Assembly: GCA_902767365.1 (NCBI GenBank)
Contig: CACXGX010000072.1
Location: forward strand, 1-45,440
DNA: 45,440 nucleotides
Direction of reading: 5' to 3'
Source: an uncultured Erysipelotrichaceae bacterium
GTDB taxonomy: Bacteria; Bacillota_I; Bacilli_A; RF39; UBA660
Part shown: positions 33,259-42,849 of the stretch, piece by piece
Numbering within the stretch: position 1 is the first letter of the stretch
Layout: every line of letters starts with the position of its first letter
Translations under genes and position numbers: made by a program
The notes under the pieces: generated by a model
What the model was told of the DNA's origin: nothing
The model's input: the letters and a program-made list of their open reading frames with translations, nothing else
The model's database searches: none

Positions 33259-33351
33259 ATAGATGGGTGCCGTGATGTTGCCGGTTTCATAGTATCTCGT
33301 TTATTAGAATTTATGTAATTCTATTTAAAGTTCCTTCTTGGAACTTTTTTT
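33259..33351 (+). ncRNA. Candidate small structured RNA (unknown family)
   Basis: This is a 90-95-nt transcription unit with its own promoter (33223-33251) and terminator (33327-33351). The first 45 bases are far richer in G and C than the surroundings (GGGTGCCGTGATGTTGCCGG, with TGCCG twice at 11-base spacing). The next part forms a hairpin TAGAATT/AATTCTA (33305-33323). No protein gene follows before the terminator. ATG 33263 opens a 9-codon frame (MGAVMLPVS) ending in TAG; its GCC and CCG codons are foreign to this genome, so RNA structure is the simpler explanation. I cannot match it to a known RNA. Confidence 0.5.
33327..33351 (+). terminator. Intrinsic terminator of the candidate small RNA
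   Basis: AAAGTTCC and GGAACTTT form an 8-bp stem around TTCTT, then T residues. An extended -10 box for the patatin gene begins at the end of the T tract. Confidence 0.9.
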
Positions 33352-33359
33352 GTTATAAT
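33351..33359 (+). promoter_or_regulatory. Extended -10 promoter of the patatin gene
   Basis: TGTTATAAT lies 20 bases upstream of the ATG at 33380, with the site GTGAGG between. Confidence 0.65.
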
Positions 33360-33379
33360 TATAATAATGTGAGGTTATT

Positions 33380-34228
33380 ATGAAGATATGTTTTGTTTTA
33401 GAAGGTGGAGCTTTAAGAGGACTTTATACTGCTGGAGTACTTGATTATTTATTTGAAAAGAATATTAATATTGATTGTATTATAGGAGTTAGTGCTGGAG
33501 CTTTGTTTGGAGTTAATTATTTCTCAAAGCAACCAGGGAGAGTCCTTAGATATAACTTGAAATATTGCAATGATAAAAGATATATGAGTCTTAAATCTTT
33601 AATTTTAACTGGTAACATAGTTAACAAAAGCTTTGCTTATTATAAAGTTACAAAAAAATTAGATCCTTTTGATGAAGAAAGCTTTGAGAAAACTAATAAA
33701 GATTTTTATGCTGTTGTTACAAATTTGGAAAATGGAGAGGCTGAATATATTAAAATAGAAAAACCAATTTTTCAATTAGAAGAATTAAGAGCAAGTTCTT
33801 CTATGCCTTTTTATTCTAGAATTGTAAAATTAGGTAATAATAAATATTTAGATGGAGCTGTAGCAGATAGCATTCCAGTTAAAAAAGCATTAGAAATGAA
33901 ATATGATAGAGTTGTAGTAATTCTTACTCAACCTATAGATTATAGGAAAAAAGAACTAACTGATAAAGAAATAAATAAAATAAAGAAGAAATATAAAAAA
34001 TATCCTTTGTTTATTGATCAATTATTAAGTAGACCTAAAAGATATAATAAATTATTGGATGATATAAAAGAGTTGGAAAAAGATAATAAAGTATTTGTTT
34101 TTAGACCTAGTAATAATGTTGAAATAAATCCATTAAAGAAAAATATTGATGATTTACGAAGAGTTTATAACATTGGTATTAGTGATGCTATGGATAATTA
34201 TGAACAACTAGTTAATTATTTAAAATAA
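33380..34228 (+). CDS. Patatin-like phospholipase
   Basis: The product is 282 residues. The oxyanion loop is LEGGALRGLYTAGVLDYL (about 7-24), the nucleophile elbow is GVSAGALFG (GxSxG, Ser near 39), and the catalytic Asp is in DGAVADSIP (D-G-A/G, about 159). The layout and C-terminal YNIGISDAMDNYEQL fit the bacterial YjjU/RssA-type patatin group, which hydrolyses acyl esters of phospholipids. It lies just before an acyltransferase/acyl-ligase operon, so a role in lipid turnover or salvage is inferred. Confidence 0.92.
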   Translation: MKICFVLEGGALRGLYTAGVLDYLFEKNINIDCIIGVSAGALFGVNYFSKQPGRVLRYNLKYCNDKRYMSLKSLILTGNIVNKSFAYYKVTKKLDPFDEESFEKTNKDFYAVVTNLENGEAEYIKIEKPIFQLEELRASSSMPFYSRIVKLGNNKYLDGAVADSIPVKKALEMKYDRVVVILTQPIDYRKKELTDKEINKIKKKYKKYPLFIDQLLSRPKRYNKLLDDIKELEKDNKVFVFRPSNNVEINPLKKNIDDLRRVYNIGISDAMDNYEQLVNYLK

Positions 34229-34237
34229 TATTGTTTA

Positions 34238-34264
34238 TTGACATTTATTTTTTTATGATATAAT
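34238..34264 (+). promoter_or_regulatory. Promoter of the acyltransferase-ligase operon
   Basis: TTGACA (34238-34243), a 15-base spacer, then TATAAT (34259-34264) with an upstream TG (34256-34257). The spacer is short, so the extended -10 likely matters most. Confidence 0.6.
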
Positions 34265-34296
34265 TATCTTGTAGTTCTTTAGAAGGATGTGTAGAT

Positions 34297-34887
34297 ATGA
34301 CAAAATATAAAGATCCTATATTTTATAAATTCTTTAGACCTGTAGTTAAAGTAGTTTTTAAAATATTATATAGACCTACAATAATTGGTAAAGAAAATAT
34401 TCCTAAAAAGGGACCTGTAGTAGTAGCTGGAAATCATAAGCATAATTTTGATTGTGCAATGGTATTGTCTTCTACTAGAAGATGTGTACATTTTTTAGCT
34501 AAAGAAGAGTTATTTATGGGTAAATTTGGATGGTTTTTTAAATGGTTAGGACTTATTCCTGTTAAAAGGAAAACACATGATGGGAAAGCTTTACCAACTG
34601 CTGTCGCTTATTTGGAAAATGATAAGCTTATAGGTATTTTCCCTGAAGGAACGTTTAATCGTAGTAATGATGTTATTTTACCATTTAAGATTGGTGCAGT
34701 TAAAATGGCTCATGATGCGAAATGCAAAATAGTTCCGTTTGTTATAAAAGGAAAATATAAAATATTTCATAAAGGACCTAAAATAGTTTTTTTTGAACCA
34801 TTTGAAGTTAAAACTGATGATTTGGATAAAGAAAATGATATATTTATGAAATATATTAGTGATAAATTAACTGATAGTGAGGTATAA
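34297..34887 (+). CDS. Lysophospholipid acyltransferase (PlsC family), first copy
   Basis: The product is 196 residues. The HX4D catalytic motif is in GNHKHNFDCAM (about 47-57), the phosphate-binding motif is FPEGTFNRS (about 110-118), and IPVKRKTHDG lies between. It transfers an acyl chain to lysophosphatidate or a related lysolipid at the membrane. A second PlsC-family gene flanks the ligase on the other side. The acyl ligase gene begins 2 bases after its stop, so the three genes are one operon. Confidence 0.92.
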   Translation: MTKYKDPIFYKFFRPVVKVVFKILYRPTIIGKENIPKKGPVVVAGNHKHNFDCAMVLSSTRRCVHFLAKEELFMGKFGWFFKWLGLIPVKRKTHDGKALPTAVAYLENDKLIGIFPEGTFNRSNDVILPFKIGAVKMAHDAKCKIVPFVIKGKYKIFHKGPKIVFFEPFEVKTDDLDKENDIFMKYISDKLTDSEV

Positions 34888-34889
34888 TT

Positions 34890-36620
34890 ATGGGCATTTT
34901 TGATTTTCTTAATTTAAAAAAGAAAAGTAAAACTCTATGGAATGAATATTATAAAAATGAAAATATAGAATTTAAAGTTCCAGAGGGATCAATTTATAAA
35001 ATTATTCGAGATCAAGTAGGTGAGCGTGATGGAATGTATGCTTATTCTTATTATGGTCATAGTGTAACTTATAAAGAATTTATGAAACAAATTGATAGTG
35101 CTGCAAGAGCATTTAGAAGTCAAGGAATTAGAAAAGGTGACGTTGTTACAATATGTATGCCTAATACTCCTGAGGCTGTAATAAGCTTTTATGCTTTAAA
35201 TAAAATAGGTGCAATTGCTAGTATGATTCATCCATTATCTAGTGAGCAAGAAATAAAAAATTATTTAATTAGTACTAATAGCGTAATGATGGTAATGATA
35301 GATTTGTGTTATGAAAAAGTTGCTGGGGTAATTAAAGAGACTGATGTTTACAAAACTATTTTAGTTTCAGCTGGTAGTTCTATGTCTATTCCTATGAAAC
35401 TTGGATATATTTTTACTAAAAGTTATAAAATTAAGAAACCTTATTTTAAGGGAGAATATCTCCATTGGAAAGATTTTATAGCAAAAGGAATGAATTATCA
35501 TGGTAAAGTAGAATTTGATACAGATAAAGATACTCCTGCTGTTATATTACATAGTGGAGGAACTACTGGTACTCCAAAAGGGATTGTATTATCTAATGGT
35601 AATTTTAATTCTGAAGCTGAGCAAATAAAAATGTTATTTACTAAGTTAGAACCTAATGATAAAGTACTTGCCATTATGCCAGTATTTCACGCATTTGGGT
35701 TAGGAGTTTCAATTCATGGTGTTCTTCATATTGGAGCATGTGTTGATTTAATTCCACAATTTGATGCTAAGCATTTTGATAAACTTTTAATACAACATAG
35801 CCCAAGTATTATTGTTGGAGTTCCTACTTTATTTGAAGCTTTATTGAATACTAATAATAAAAAATTAAATTTATCTAATTTAAAATATGTTATAAGTGGA
35901 GGTGATTCTTTAAGTGAATCTCTTGGTAATAGAGTTAATGAGTTTTTATTAGATCATAAAGCTGATGCTCAAATAATGCAAGGATATGGTTTATCTGAGG
36001 CTAGTGGAGCGGCTATTTTGGCATATGATGACTATAATGTTCTTGGAAGTATTGGTATTCCTTTCCCTGGAAATAGTGTTAAGATTGTTAGGGCTCATAC
36101 TCAAGATGAACTTCCTATTGGAGAAGTGGGAGAAATCTGTATTAATGGTCCTACTGTTATGATGGGTTATTATAATAATGAAAAAGAAACAAATGATGTT
36201 TTACAAATACATAAAGATAAAAAATTGTGGCTTCATACAGGTGATATGGGGTATATTAGAGAAGATGGAGTTATCTTTTATCAGAGTAGGTTAAAAAGAA
36301 TGATTATATCTTCTGGTTATAATGTATACCCTCAACAAATAGAAAATATAATTGAATCACATGAAGCTGTTATGAAATGTACTGTTATTGGTATACCACA
36401 TAAATATAAAGTTCAAGTTGCAAAAGCAATTATTGTTTTAAAAAATGGGTATACAGATACATCTGGAATTAAAAAGAGTATTAAAGAATTATGCGAAAAA
36501 AATCTTGCAAGGTATTCTCTTCCATATGAATATGAGTTTAGAAAATCTTTACCTAAAACATTAATTGGAAAAGTTGATTTTAAAAAATTAACTGAGGAAG
36601 AGGAGAATAAAAATGCCTAA
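34890..36620 (+). CDS. AMP-dependent acyl-CoA synthetase/ligase
   Basis: This 576-residue adenylate-forming enzyme has the P-loop SGGTTGTPKGIVLSN (about 224-238), A5 GYGLSEASGA, A7 LHTGDMGYIREDG, and the A8 hinge with A10 Lys in PKTLIGKVDFKKL near the C-terminus. It activates a carboxylic acid, most likely a fatty acid, as acyl-AMP and then a thioester. Located between two PlsC-family acyltransferases, it may supply activated acyl chains for glycerolipid synthesis or remodelling. The acid used is not decided by sequence. Its end overlaps the next gene by 8 bases. Confidence 0.92.
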   Translation: MGIFDFLNLKKKSKTLWNEYYKNENIEFKVPEGSIYKIIRDQVGERDGMYAYSYYGHSVTYKEFMKQIDSAARAFRSQGIRKGDVVTICMPNTPEAVISFYALNKIGAIASMIHPLSSEQEIKNYLISTNSVMMVMIDLCYEKVAGVIKETDVYKTILVSAGSSMSIPMKLGYIFTKSYKIKKPYFKGEYLHWKDFIAKGMNYHGKVEFDTDKDTPAVILHSGGTTGTPKGIVLSNGNFNSEAEQIKMLFTKLEPNDKVLAIMPVFHAFGLGVSIHGVLHIGACVDLIPQFDAKHFDKLLIQHSPSIIVGVPTLFEALLNTNNKKLNLSNLKYVISGGDSLSESLGNRVNEFLLDHKADAQIMQGYGLSEASGAAILAYDDYNVLGSIGIPFPGNSVKIVRAHTQDELPIGEVGEICINGPTVMMGYYNNEKETNDVLQIHKDKKLWLHTGDMGYIREDGVIFYQSRLKRMIISSGYNVYPQQIENIIESHEAVMKCTVIGIPHKYKVQVAKAIIVLKNGYTDTSGIKKSIKELCEKNLARYSLPYEYEFRKSLPKTLIGKVDFKKLTEEEENKNA

Positions 36621-37233
36621 AGAAAAGAAAAAAAAATTACCACAAAGAGGTTATAAGTTTTTGCGAGGTGTTTTAGGACCTATATTTAAATTTTGGTATA
36701 ATCCTAAAGTATATGGAGCAGAAAATATACCTCTTGATGGACCAGTATTAATTACAGCTAATCATAAACATGTAATGGATCAATGTTCGATGATTGTGAA
36801 TACTAAGAGAGTTATTCATTATATGGCAAAAAAAGAGTATTTTGATGGTAAATTGGCTTGGTTTTTCACAATGGCTGGTTGTATTAGTGTTAATAGAAGT
36901 ATTCATGATGATACTGCTAAAGAAGCTGCTCTTGATGTTTTGAAAGATGGAGGAGCAATTGGATTATTTCCTGAAGGAACAAGGAATAAAACTGATGCTT
37001 TCTTGTTGCCATTTAAGTTTGGTGCAGTATCAATGGCTCAAAAGACAAACGCTTATTTGGTTCCCGTTGGAATAAGTGGTGATTATAAATTTAGAAGTAA
37101 AAATTTAAGAATTTATATTGGAAAGCCATTTAAAGTTAATGATATGACGTTAGAAAAAGCAAATGAAAAACTTGCTAAAGAAATAGGAATTTTAATGAAA
37201 AAAGGAATTAAAGAAAATGAAAAAAAGAAGTAA
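36613..37233 (+). CDS. Lysophospholipid acyltransferase (PlsC family), second copy
   Basis: The product is 206 residues. The HX4D motif is in ANHKHVMDQCSM (about 53-64) and FPEGTRNKT is at about 119-127. CISVNRSIHDDTAKEAALD matches the middle motif. The N- and C-termini are Lys-rich. It differs enough from the first copy to suggest a different acceptor or acyl donor. It overlaps the ligase gene by 8 bases (site GAGGAG inside the ligase end), so translation is coupled. Confidence 0.92.
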   Translation: MPKEKKKKLPQRGYKFLRGVLGPIFKFWYNPKVYGAENIPLDGPVLITANHKHVMDQCSMIVNTKRVIHYMAKKEYFDGKLAWFFTMAGCISVNRSIHDDTAKEAALDVLKDGGAIGLFPEGTRNKTDAFLLPFKFGAVSMAQKTNAYLVPVGISGDYKFRSKNLRIYIGKPFKVNDMTLEKANEKLAKEIGILMKKGIKENEKKK

Positions 37234-37247
37234 TATTTTACTTCTTT
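37224..37247. terminator. Bidirectional terminator between the lipid operon and the repeat protein
   Basis: AAAGAAGTAA and TTACTTCTTT pair around TATT. An A tract precedes and T residues follow, so it can serve both the plus and minus strands. Confidence 0.85.
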
Positions 37248-38512
37248 TATTTTGGTATATTAGGATATTGAACAGGGGGAGTTTGTTGTTGAGTTGGTTT
37301 ATTGATTGCTTGCGTAGGTGATGGAATTAGTTTTTCTGTTGTTGGTTGAATTGGCGTTTGTTGAACTTGCGTTGGTTGTACTTGTGTTGGTTGTACTGGT
37401 ATTGGTTGTACTTGTGTTGGCTGTACTTGTGTTGGTTGTACTTGTGTTGGTTGTACTGGTTGCTGAATTGTTTGGCTTGTAGGCATTGTAGGTTGTTGAA
37501 CAGGAGTAGTATTTACTTCTTCGATTCTAGGCACTGCTGATTCCTGATTATTTGTTTTAATTGTTGGAGTTTGTACTGTTTCATTTTTAACAGGACCATT
37601 TGATATTGGCATTATGTCTGTCATTTCTCCTTGAATTTTTACTTCTTTTGCTTTTTCTTGTACTTGACCTACATTACTATTTAGTCCTAATTGATTATTT
37701 ATATTCATTAAATTATTGTTATTTCCATTTGTTTGAATTTGTTCATTAGGTTCTTGAATAGGACCATTTTTGTTGTATCTTTTTTCCATTTGAAGTCTAT
37801 TATATTCTTCAGCTTCACTTTTTACTGCATTGTAATCTATATCATCTACATCTAATTCTATTTTTGAACTAAAAGCATAGTTTGTTGTAAATAGTAGTGC
37901 TATTGTAAAAGCTTCAGCAAGTATTGAAACTGCATATATTCCATTTGCTATTGATTCTGTTCTTGCAACTGTAGAGAAGTTAAATCCTCCATATCTATCA
38001 TAATCATAAACATTTGGTAATGTATCTACCATATATGATTTAACTTGTATTGCTATTGCCATTATTACATTTAGTGCGATAATACCATATGCAATTAATT
38101 TTAATACTTTTGTAATTTGGTTGTTAGGTTTTATTAATAGAAGCACTGATAGTAAAGTAACACATAAGAATGTTGATTCAAAAAAACTATATACTTTTAC
38201 TAGAAAAGATGATATGTCTGTCCCAAAATTGAAAAATACTAGCAAAGACATTATAATTATTGGGATTATCATGTATATCGGAATTATTCTTGTAAGATAG
38301 TTTTCATCATTTCTTTCCAAGCAAAAGGCACAAATGGCTATGGAAACAATTGGCATAATACTTGCTGTACACACTATTAGTAATTGAGTTATAAATACAC
38401 TAAAATCTGGTGGGACATTAATTCTTGCTATTTCTGTTGCAATTGCTACTCCTGTTATTAATACACCACTTATTAATAAAAGTACTGATATTATTCTCAT
38501 TAAATTCTTCAT
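37247..38512 (-). CDS. Membrane protein with a C-terminal Pro/Gln repeat tail
   Basis: The product is 421 residues. The first 220 form about six membrane helices (first: IISVLLLISGVLITGVAIA). A charged linker follows, then an Asn-rich part (about 265-280). The last 100 residues are dominated by the five-residue unit QPTQV and its variants (VQPIP, VQQTP), encoded by a tandem 15-bp repeat at about 37346-37455. The function is unknown. The tail is probably disordered and may extend across the wall or bind partners in the cytoplasm, depending on topology. It has a good minus-strand site TAGGAGTTGA. It converges on the lipid operon. Confidence 0.72.
   Translation of the reverse strand: MKNLMRIISVLLLISGVLITGVAIATEIARINVPPDFSVFITQLLIVCTASIMPIVSIAICAFCLERNDENYLTRIIPIYMIIPIIIMSLLVFFNFGTDISSFLVKVYSFFESTFLCVTLLSVLLLIKPNNQITKVLKLIAYGIIALNVIMAIAIQVKSYMVDTLPNVYDYDRYGGFNFSTVARTESIANGIYAVSILAEAFTIALLFTTNYAFSSKIELDVDDIDYNAVKSEAEEYNRLQMEKRYNKNGPIQEPNEQIQTNGNNNNLMNINNQLGLNSNVGQVQEKAKEVKIQGEMTDIMPISNGPVKNETVQTPTIKTNNQESAVPRIEEVNTTPVQQPTMPTSQTIQQPVQPTQVQPTQVQPTQVQPIPVQPTQVQPTQVQQTPIQPTTEKLIPSPTQAINKPTQQQTPPVQYPNIPK
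37346..37455. repeat. 15-bp tandem repeat, coding for QPTQV units
   Basis: Seven to eight units of about GTTGGTTGTACTTGT (plus-strand view) lie head to tail inside the minus-strand gene. A few units are altered (GTTGGTTGTACTGGT, GTTGGCTGTACTTGT). Every unit keeps the reading frame. Confidence 0.85.
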
Positions 38513-38559
38513 GATTTCAACTCCTATTTTATACTACTTTAATTTATCATATTTAATAG

Positions 38560-39976
<1,417 letters not shown>

Positions 39977-39984
39977 GGATAGAT

Positions 39985-40617
39985 ATGAATAATAATATTA
40001 TTGCTAAGATTATTGGATCAATTATTACTGTTATTATTATGGCAGTTATAATAGTGTTTGTTTATCAATATTATGACAAAGAAGCTAAATATGGAAAAAG
40101 AGATACTAACAACTCTTCTAATACAATTGATGATAATGTAAAAGCAGATGATATTGAATTTAATGATTTTGAATTTAAAAGAGTAGATGTTTTTTTAGAT
40201 AAAAATAGAGTTATTATTGATATTATGAGTACTGATGCTGGAGATGTTTTAGTAGTTAATGATGAAGCTATTTCTTATGTTAATTCATCTTCTGTTGTTA
40301 GATATTGTATATTTAATAATTATTTAATATTTGATGTTATTACTGATGATATAGAGAGTATTTATTTAATTAATAAAGATGTTAATATTGTTTCTACTTA
40401 TGAATCAATTATAAAAAATGAATCTAGATATGTAGTTTCCAAACCTGTTATTAGTTGTGATTTTAAATCTTCTATTGTTGTTAATGATAGTATTTATATA
40501 GTATATGTTTTAGAAAATATGACTGATTTTGATAAAGATACTATTGTTCAATATGTTTATAAAGCTAGATTAGATGGTACTTTAGAGTTATTTAAATCAT
40601 ATAAATACGATGAATAA
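39985..40617 (+). CDS. Hypothetical signal-anchored protein
   Basis: This 210-residue protein has one N-terminal membrane helix (IIAKIIGSIITVIIMAVIIVFVY, about 5-27) and an outer domain of short strands (VIIDIMSTDAGDVLVVND, IESIYLINKDVNIVSTYE). I do not recognise it. It is downstream of tgt and the TSCPD gene with an 8-base gap and site AGGGATAG, so it probably shares their mRNA. It ends at a bidirectional terminator. Confidence 0.65.
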   Translation: MNNNIIAKIIGSIITVIIMAVIIVFVYQYYDKEAKYGKRDTNNSSNTIDDNVKADDIEFNDFEFKRVDVFLDKNRVIIDIMSTDAGDVLVVNDEAISYVNSSSVVRYCIFNNYLIFDVITDDIESIYLINKDVNIVSTYESIIKNESRYVVSKPVISCDFKSSIVVNDSIYIVYVLENMTDFDKDTIVQYVYKARLDGTLELFKSYKYDE

Positions 40618-40646
40618 AAAATAAAAGCTATTGGCTTTTATTTTTT
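40616..40646. terminator. Bidirectional terminator
   Basis: AAAAATAAAAGC and GCTTTTATTTTTT pair around TATTG, with A and T tracts outside. It separates the tgt operon from the minus-strand gene at 40638. Confidence 0.88.
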
Positions 40647-40982
40647 GTTTATTCCAATTATGCTTCCAATTGTTGAAGAAATAATTATTAAAAAATAAAA
40701 CAATATTTTTTCTATTATTATATTTTTCTTAATTAATAGTCTTAATAATAAAAATGTTATAGAGATTATACTTCCTATTTTGATTCCCTCAAGAAAACCT
40801 TTTTCTTCTTTCTTTTTACCCAATATAAATCCTTCAATTAATAATGTTACTAGTATTATTATGTTATTAGATAATATTTGTGTTTTTTCATTTATAATAT
40901 TTAAATATGAAAGACTAGAAGTTATAAATGTTGTTATAAAAATTATTGTTATTATTCTTATATATATTTTTATATATTTCAT
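40638..40982 (-). CDS. TIGR04086 (YrzE-like) membrane protein
   Basis: This 114-residue protein has four membrane helices with the family hallmarks EGFILGKKKEEKGFLEGIKIG in the centre and SSTIGSIIGINKK at the C-terminus. The function is not known. In Bacillus-type genomes this gene lies near tgt and yajC, which matches its place just downstream of the tgt operon here, though on the opposite strand. The site is AGGTGAAAAA. Confidence 0.78.
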   Translation of the reverse strand: MKYIKIYIRIITIIFITTFITSSLSYLNIINEKTQILSNNIIILVTLLIEGFILGKKKEEKGFLEGIKIGSIISITFLLLRLLIKKNIIIEKILFYFLIIISSTIGSIIGINKK

Positions 40983-41054
40983 TTTTTCACCTGTTAAATA
41001 ATATGATTTGTATATTTATTTATTAATGAAATCATAATTAATATGGTGATTTCT

Positions 41055-41636
41055 TTGATTATTAAATTACTTTTTATTATATTTATTGTTTTTATTATGA
41101 AAATTCTATTGATTAAATATGATTATTTTGATTTTTTTAATGTTATTATGTCAATATTTTTTGTTTTGTTTTCTTTTTTATATATTAGAGGAGGGTATAA
41201 AATATTAATAGTAATAATTATTATAATATCTATTTCAATTGTTTTAAATTCTTTTCTTAAATATGATAGTAAAGATAGTTTTTTAATTATTTCTAATGGA
41301 GTTATAAATTTTAAGAAAATATATAAATCTAATTATGATTTTATTTCTTTAATAAATGATTTTAAAAAGAATGGTATTAGTAGTATTGATGATAATATAT
41401 GCGCTATTTTAAAAAATGGTAAAGTTTCTTTTTATATTAAAAAGAATTCTTTAAATGATTTTTTTATACCTATAGTTAAAGATGGATATTTAAATATAAA
41501 ATTATTAAAATATATTAATAAAAATAAAATATGGTTTGATAGATTTTTATATAAAAATAAATGTTCTTTAAAAGATATTAAATTGCTACTGTATCATAAA
41601 AATACTTTTTATATTATAAAAAAAATAAATGATTGA
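41055..41636 (+). CDS. YetF-like (DUF421) membrane protein
   Basis: The product is about 193 residues. Three N-terminal membrane helices (to about residue 70) are followed by a soluble domain: LIISNGVINFKKIYKSNYDF, INDFKKNGISSIDDNICAI and LKNGKVSF. This matches the outer domain of YetF-type DUF421 proteins, where a pair of such halves repeats. The end DGYLNIKLLKYINKNKIWFD resembles the second half. The start could be ATG 41043 or TTG 41055; the TTG has GGTGAT at 41045-41050 as binding site, so I favour it. The function is unknown; family members are linked to spore or acid stress. Confidence 0.68.
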   Translation: MIIKLLFIIFIVFIMKILLIKYDYFDFFNVIMSIFFVLFSFLYIRGGYKILIVIIIIISISIVLNSFLKYDSKDSFLIISNGVINFKKIYKSNYDFISLINDFKKNGISSIDDNICAILKNGKVSFYIKKNSLNDFFIPIVKDGYLNIKLLKYINKNKIWFDRFLYKNKCSLKDIKLLLYHKNTFYIIKKIND

Positions 41637-41652
41637 TTTCATTTATTCTTTT
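41624..41652. terminator. Bidirectional terminator
   Basis: AATAAATGA and TCATTTATT pair around TTGATT, followed by CTTTTTC. It lies between the YetF-like gene (plus) and the TroA-like gene (minus). Confidence 0.75.
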
Positions 41653-41653
41653 T

Positions 41654-42523
41654 CTATTTATAAGTTTCTTTTTTGATTTGATCAATATTGTATCTCATTA
41701 AAGTGAAATAATCTTCACCATTGTTTCTTTCTTCATCTGTAATACTATCTAATCTTTTTAATTTTATTAACTTCAAATTTTTATTATTTTCTAGTAGTAA
41801 CTTAACTGTTTCATTTTCTTCTATATTTTCTAACGTAAATATATATTTTACTGTACTTACATTTACCATTGAGTTTACTTCGTTTATGGTCTTTTCTAAT
41901 GCAGTATTGTCGTCATCTAGTGAAATAACATTGAATCCATATTTTTTTAGATAATTAAGTGATTTTGTTGCACTTACAATTGTTTTAGTATTAGAGTTTT
42001 CTGCTGTTAGTTTTATTTCAGCATCTAACATTGATAATTTTAATTTTAGTTCTTCAAAATTTCTTTCTATTTCTTTTATTAAATAATTATTATTTATATA
42101 TTCTGTTAACCCATTTTTAATATTTTGGGCTACCATAAGAAGGTTAGATGGGTTTAACCATAATTCATCAATATAATCTGGTTTCATTCCTAAACTTCCA
42201 TCAATTATTAATAAGTTTTTATTTTTATTTAGAAGGTTAACAGCAATATCTTTATCCCTTCCATAACTGACATATACAAATAAATCTTCATCACTATAAT
42301 TTTTTAATGACTTTTCATTTAACTTATAAGTATATGTATCAACACTATCAGGGTAAATTGATTTAACAAGTGAATGTTCTCCATATAATGTTTTTATTAT
42401 ATATTCTAAGGGATAACTTGTTGTTATTATATCTATATCTTCCATATTATCTACTTTAAACATATCACATCCTGTAAATAATATCATAATTAGCATTATT
42501 GTTAATAGTTTAATTCTTTTCAT
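41654..42523 (-). CDS. TroA/ZnuA-like lipoprotein lacking the metal-binding His residues
   Basis: This 289-residue lipoprotein has a signal and lipobox IMILFTGC (Cys19) and the two-lobed ZnuA/TroA layout: [39 protein letters not shown], and a central helix. The usual metal His are absent. VDPHTYEP is VDTYTYKL (Y64), DPHxWLDP is DELWLNPSN, and the HxAF(G)YL segment is [12 protein letters not shown]. It therefore probably does not bind Zn or Mn in the normal way and may be a sensor or a binding protein for another ligand. No ABC permease or ATPase is nearby. The start at 42523 is behind AAAGGAG and overlaps yidD by 14 bases. Confidence 0.78.
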   Translation of the reverse strand: MKRIKLLTIMLIMILFTGCDMFKVDNMEDIDIITTSYPLEYIIKTLYGEHSLVKSIYPDSVDTYTYKLNEKSLKNYSDEDLFVYVSYGRDKDIAVNLLNKNKNLLIIDGSLGMKPDYIDELWLNPSNLLMVAQNIKNGLTEYINNNYLIKEIERNFEELKLKLSMLDAEIKLTAENSNTKTIVSATKSLNYLKKYGFNVISLDDDNTALEKTINEVNSMVNVSTVKYIFTLENIEENETVKLLLENNKNLKLIKLKRLDSITDEERNNGEDYFTLMRYNIDQIKKETYK

Positions 42524-42743
42524 TCTTTTTCTCCTTTTTTGGTACTGGGTCATATCCATAATTTTTGTTAAAGGGATTACATTTTAATATTCTTTTTATT
42601 GTCAAATAGCTTCCCTTAATGTTTCCGTATTCATTTATCGCTTCAATTGCATAGTTAGAACATGTTGGTTGAAATCTACACATGGAATGACTTCCAAGTG
42701 GCGTACTTTGGTAGATTTTAATCATTTTTATGAGTATTTTCAT
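42510..42743 (-). CDS. yidD: Membrane protein insertion efficiency factor YidD
   Basis: This 77-residue protein shows [29 protein letters not shown] (P-T-C-S-x-Y-A) and RILKCNPF...GYDPVP, the complete YidD signature with its four-Cys pattern. It helps insertion of membrane proteins with YidC. It is usually beside rnpA-yidC near the origin, but here it is linked to a TroA-like lipoprotein downstream and is divergent from rnc. The basic C-terminus (KKEKKNEKN) overlaps the next gene. Confidence 0.93.
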   Translation of the reverse strand: MKILIKMIKIYQSTPLGSHSMCRFQPTCSNYAIEAINEYGNIKGSYLTIKRILKCNPFNKNYGYDPVPKKEKKNEKN

Positions 42744-42825
42744 ATCATCACAACCATTTATATTTTACTATTGTTTAACTATTTAATCAATATTATAAAA
42801 AGATATTTCACTAAAGATTTTATTT

Positions 42826-42834
42826 TGTTATAAT
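42826..42834 (+). promoter_or_regulatory. Extended -10 promoter of rnc
   Basis: TGTTATAAT lies 15 bases before the ATG at 42850, with GGTGAT between. The leader is only about 10 bases long. Confidence 0.65.
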
Positions 42835-42849
42835 TATTATGGTGATATT

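Noticed and set aside
33259..33351. tRNA, SRP RNA or T-box in the G/C-rich patch
   Set aside because: No acceptor/T-loop layout, no GGAAGGAAGCAGCC-like SRP loop and no T-box GGGTGGnACCGCG sequence; length and terminator fit a small RNA of another kind.
37346..37455. CRISPR array
   Set aside because: Units are 15 bp, contiguous without spacers, and all in the reading frame of a protein gene.
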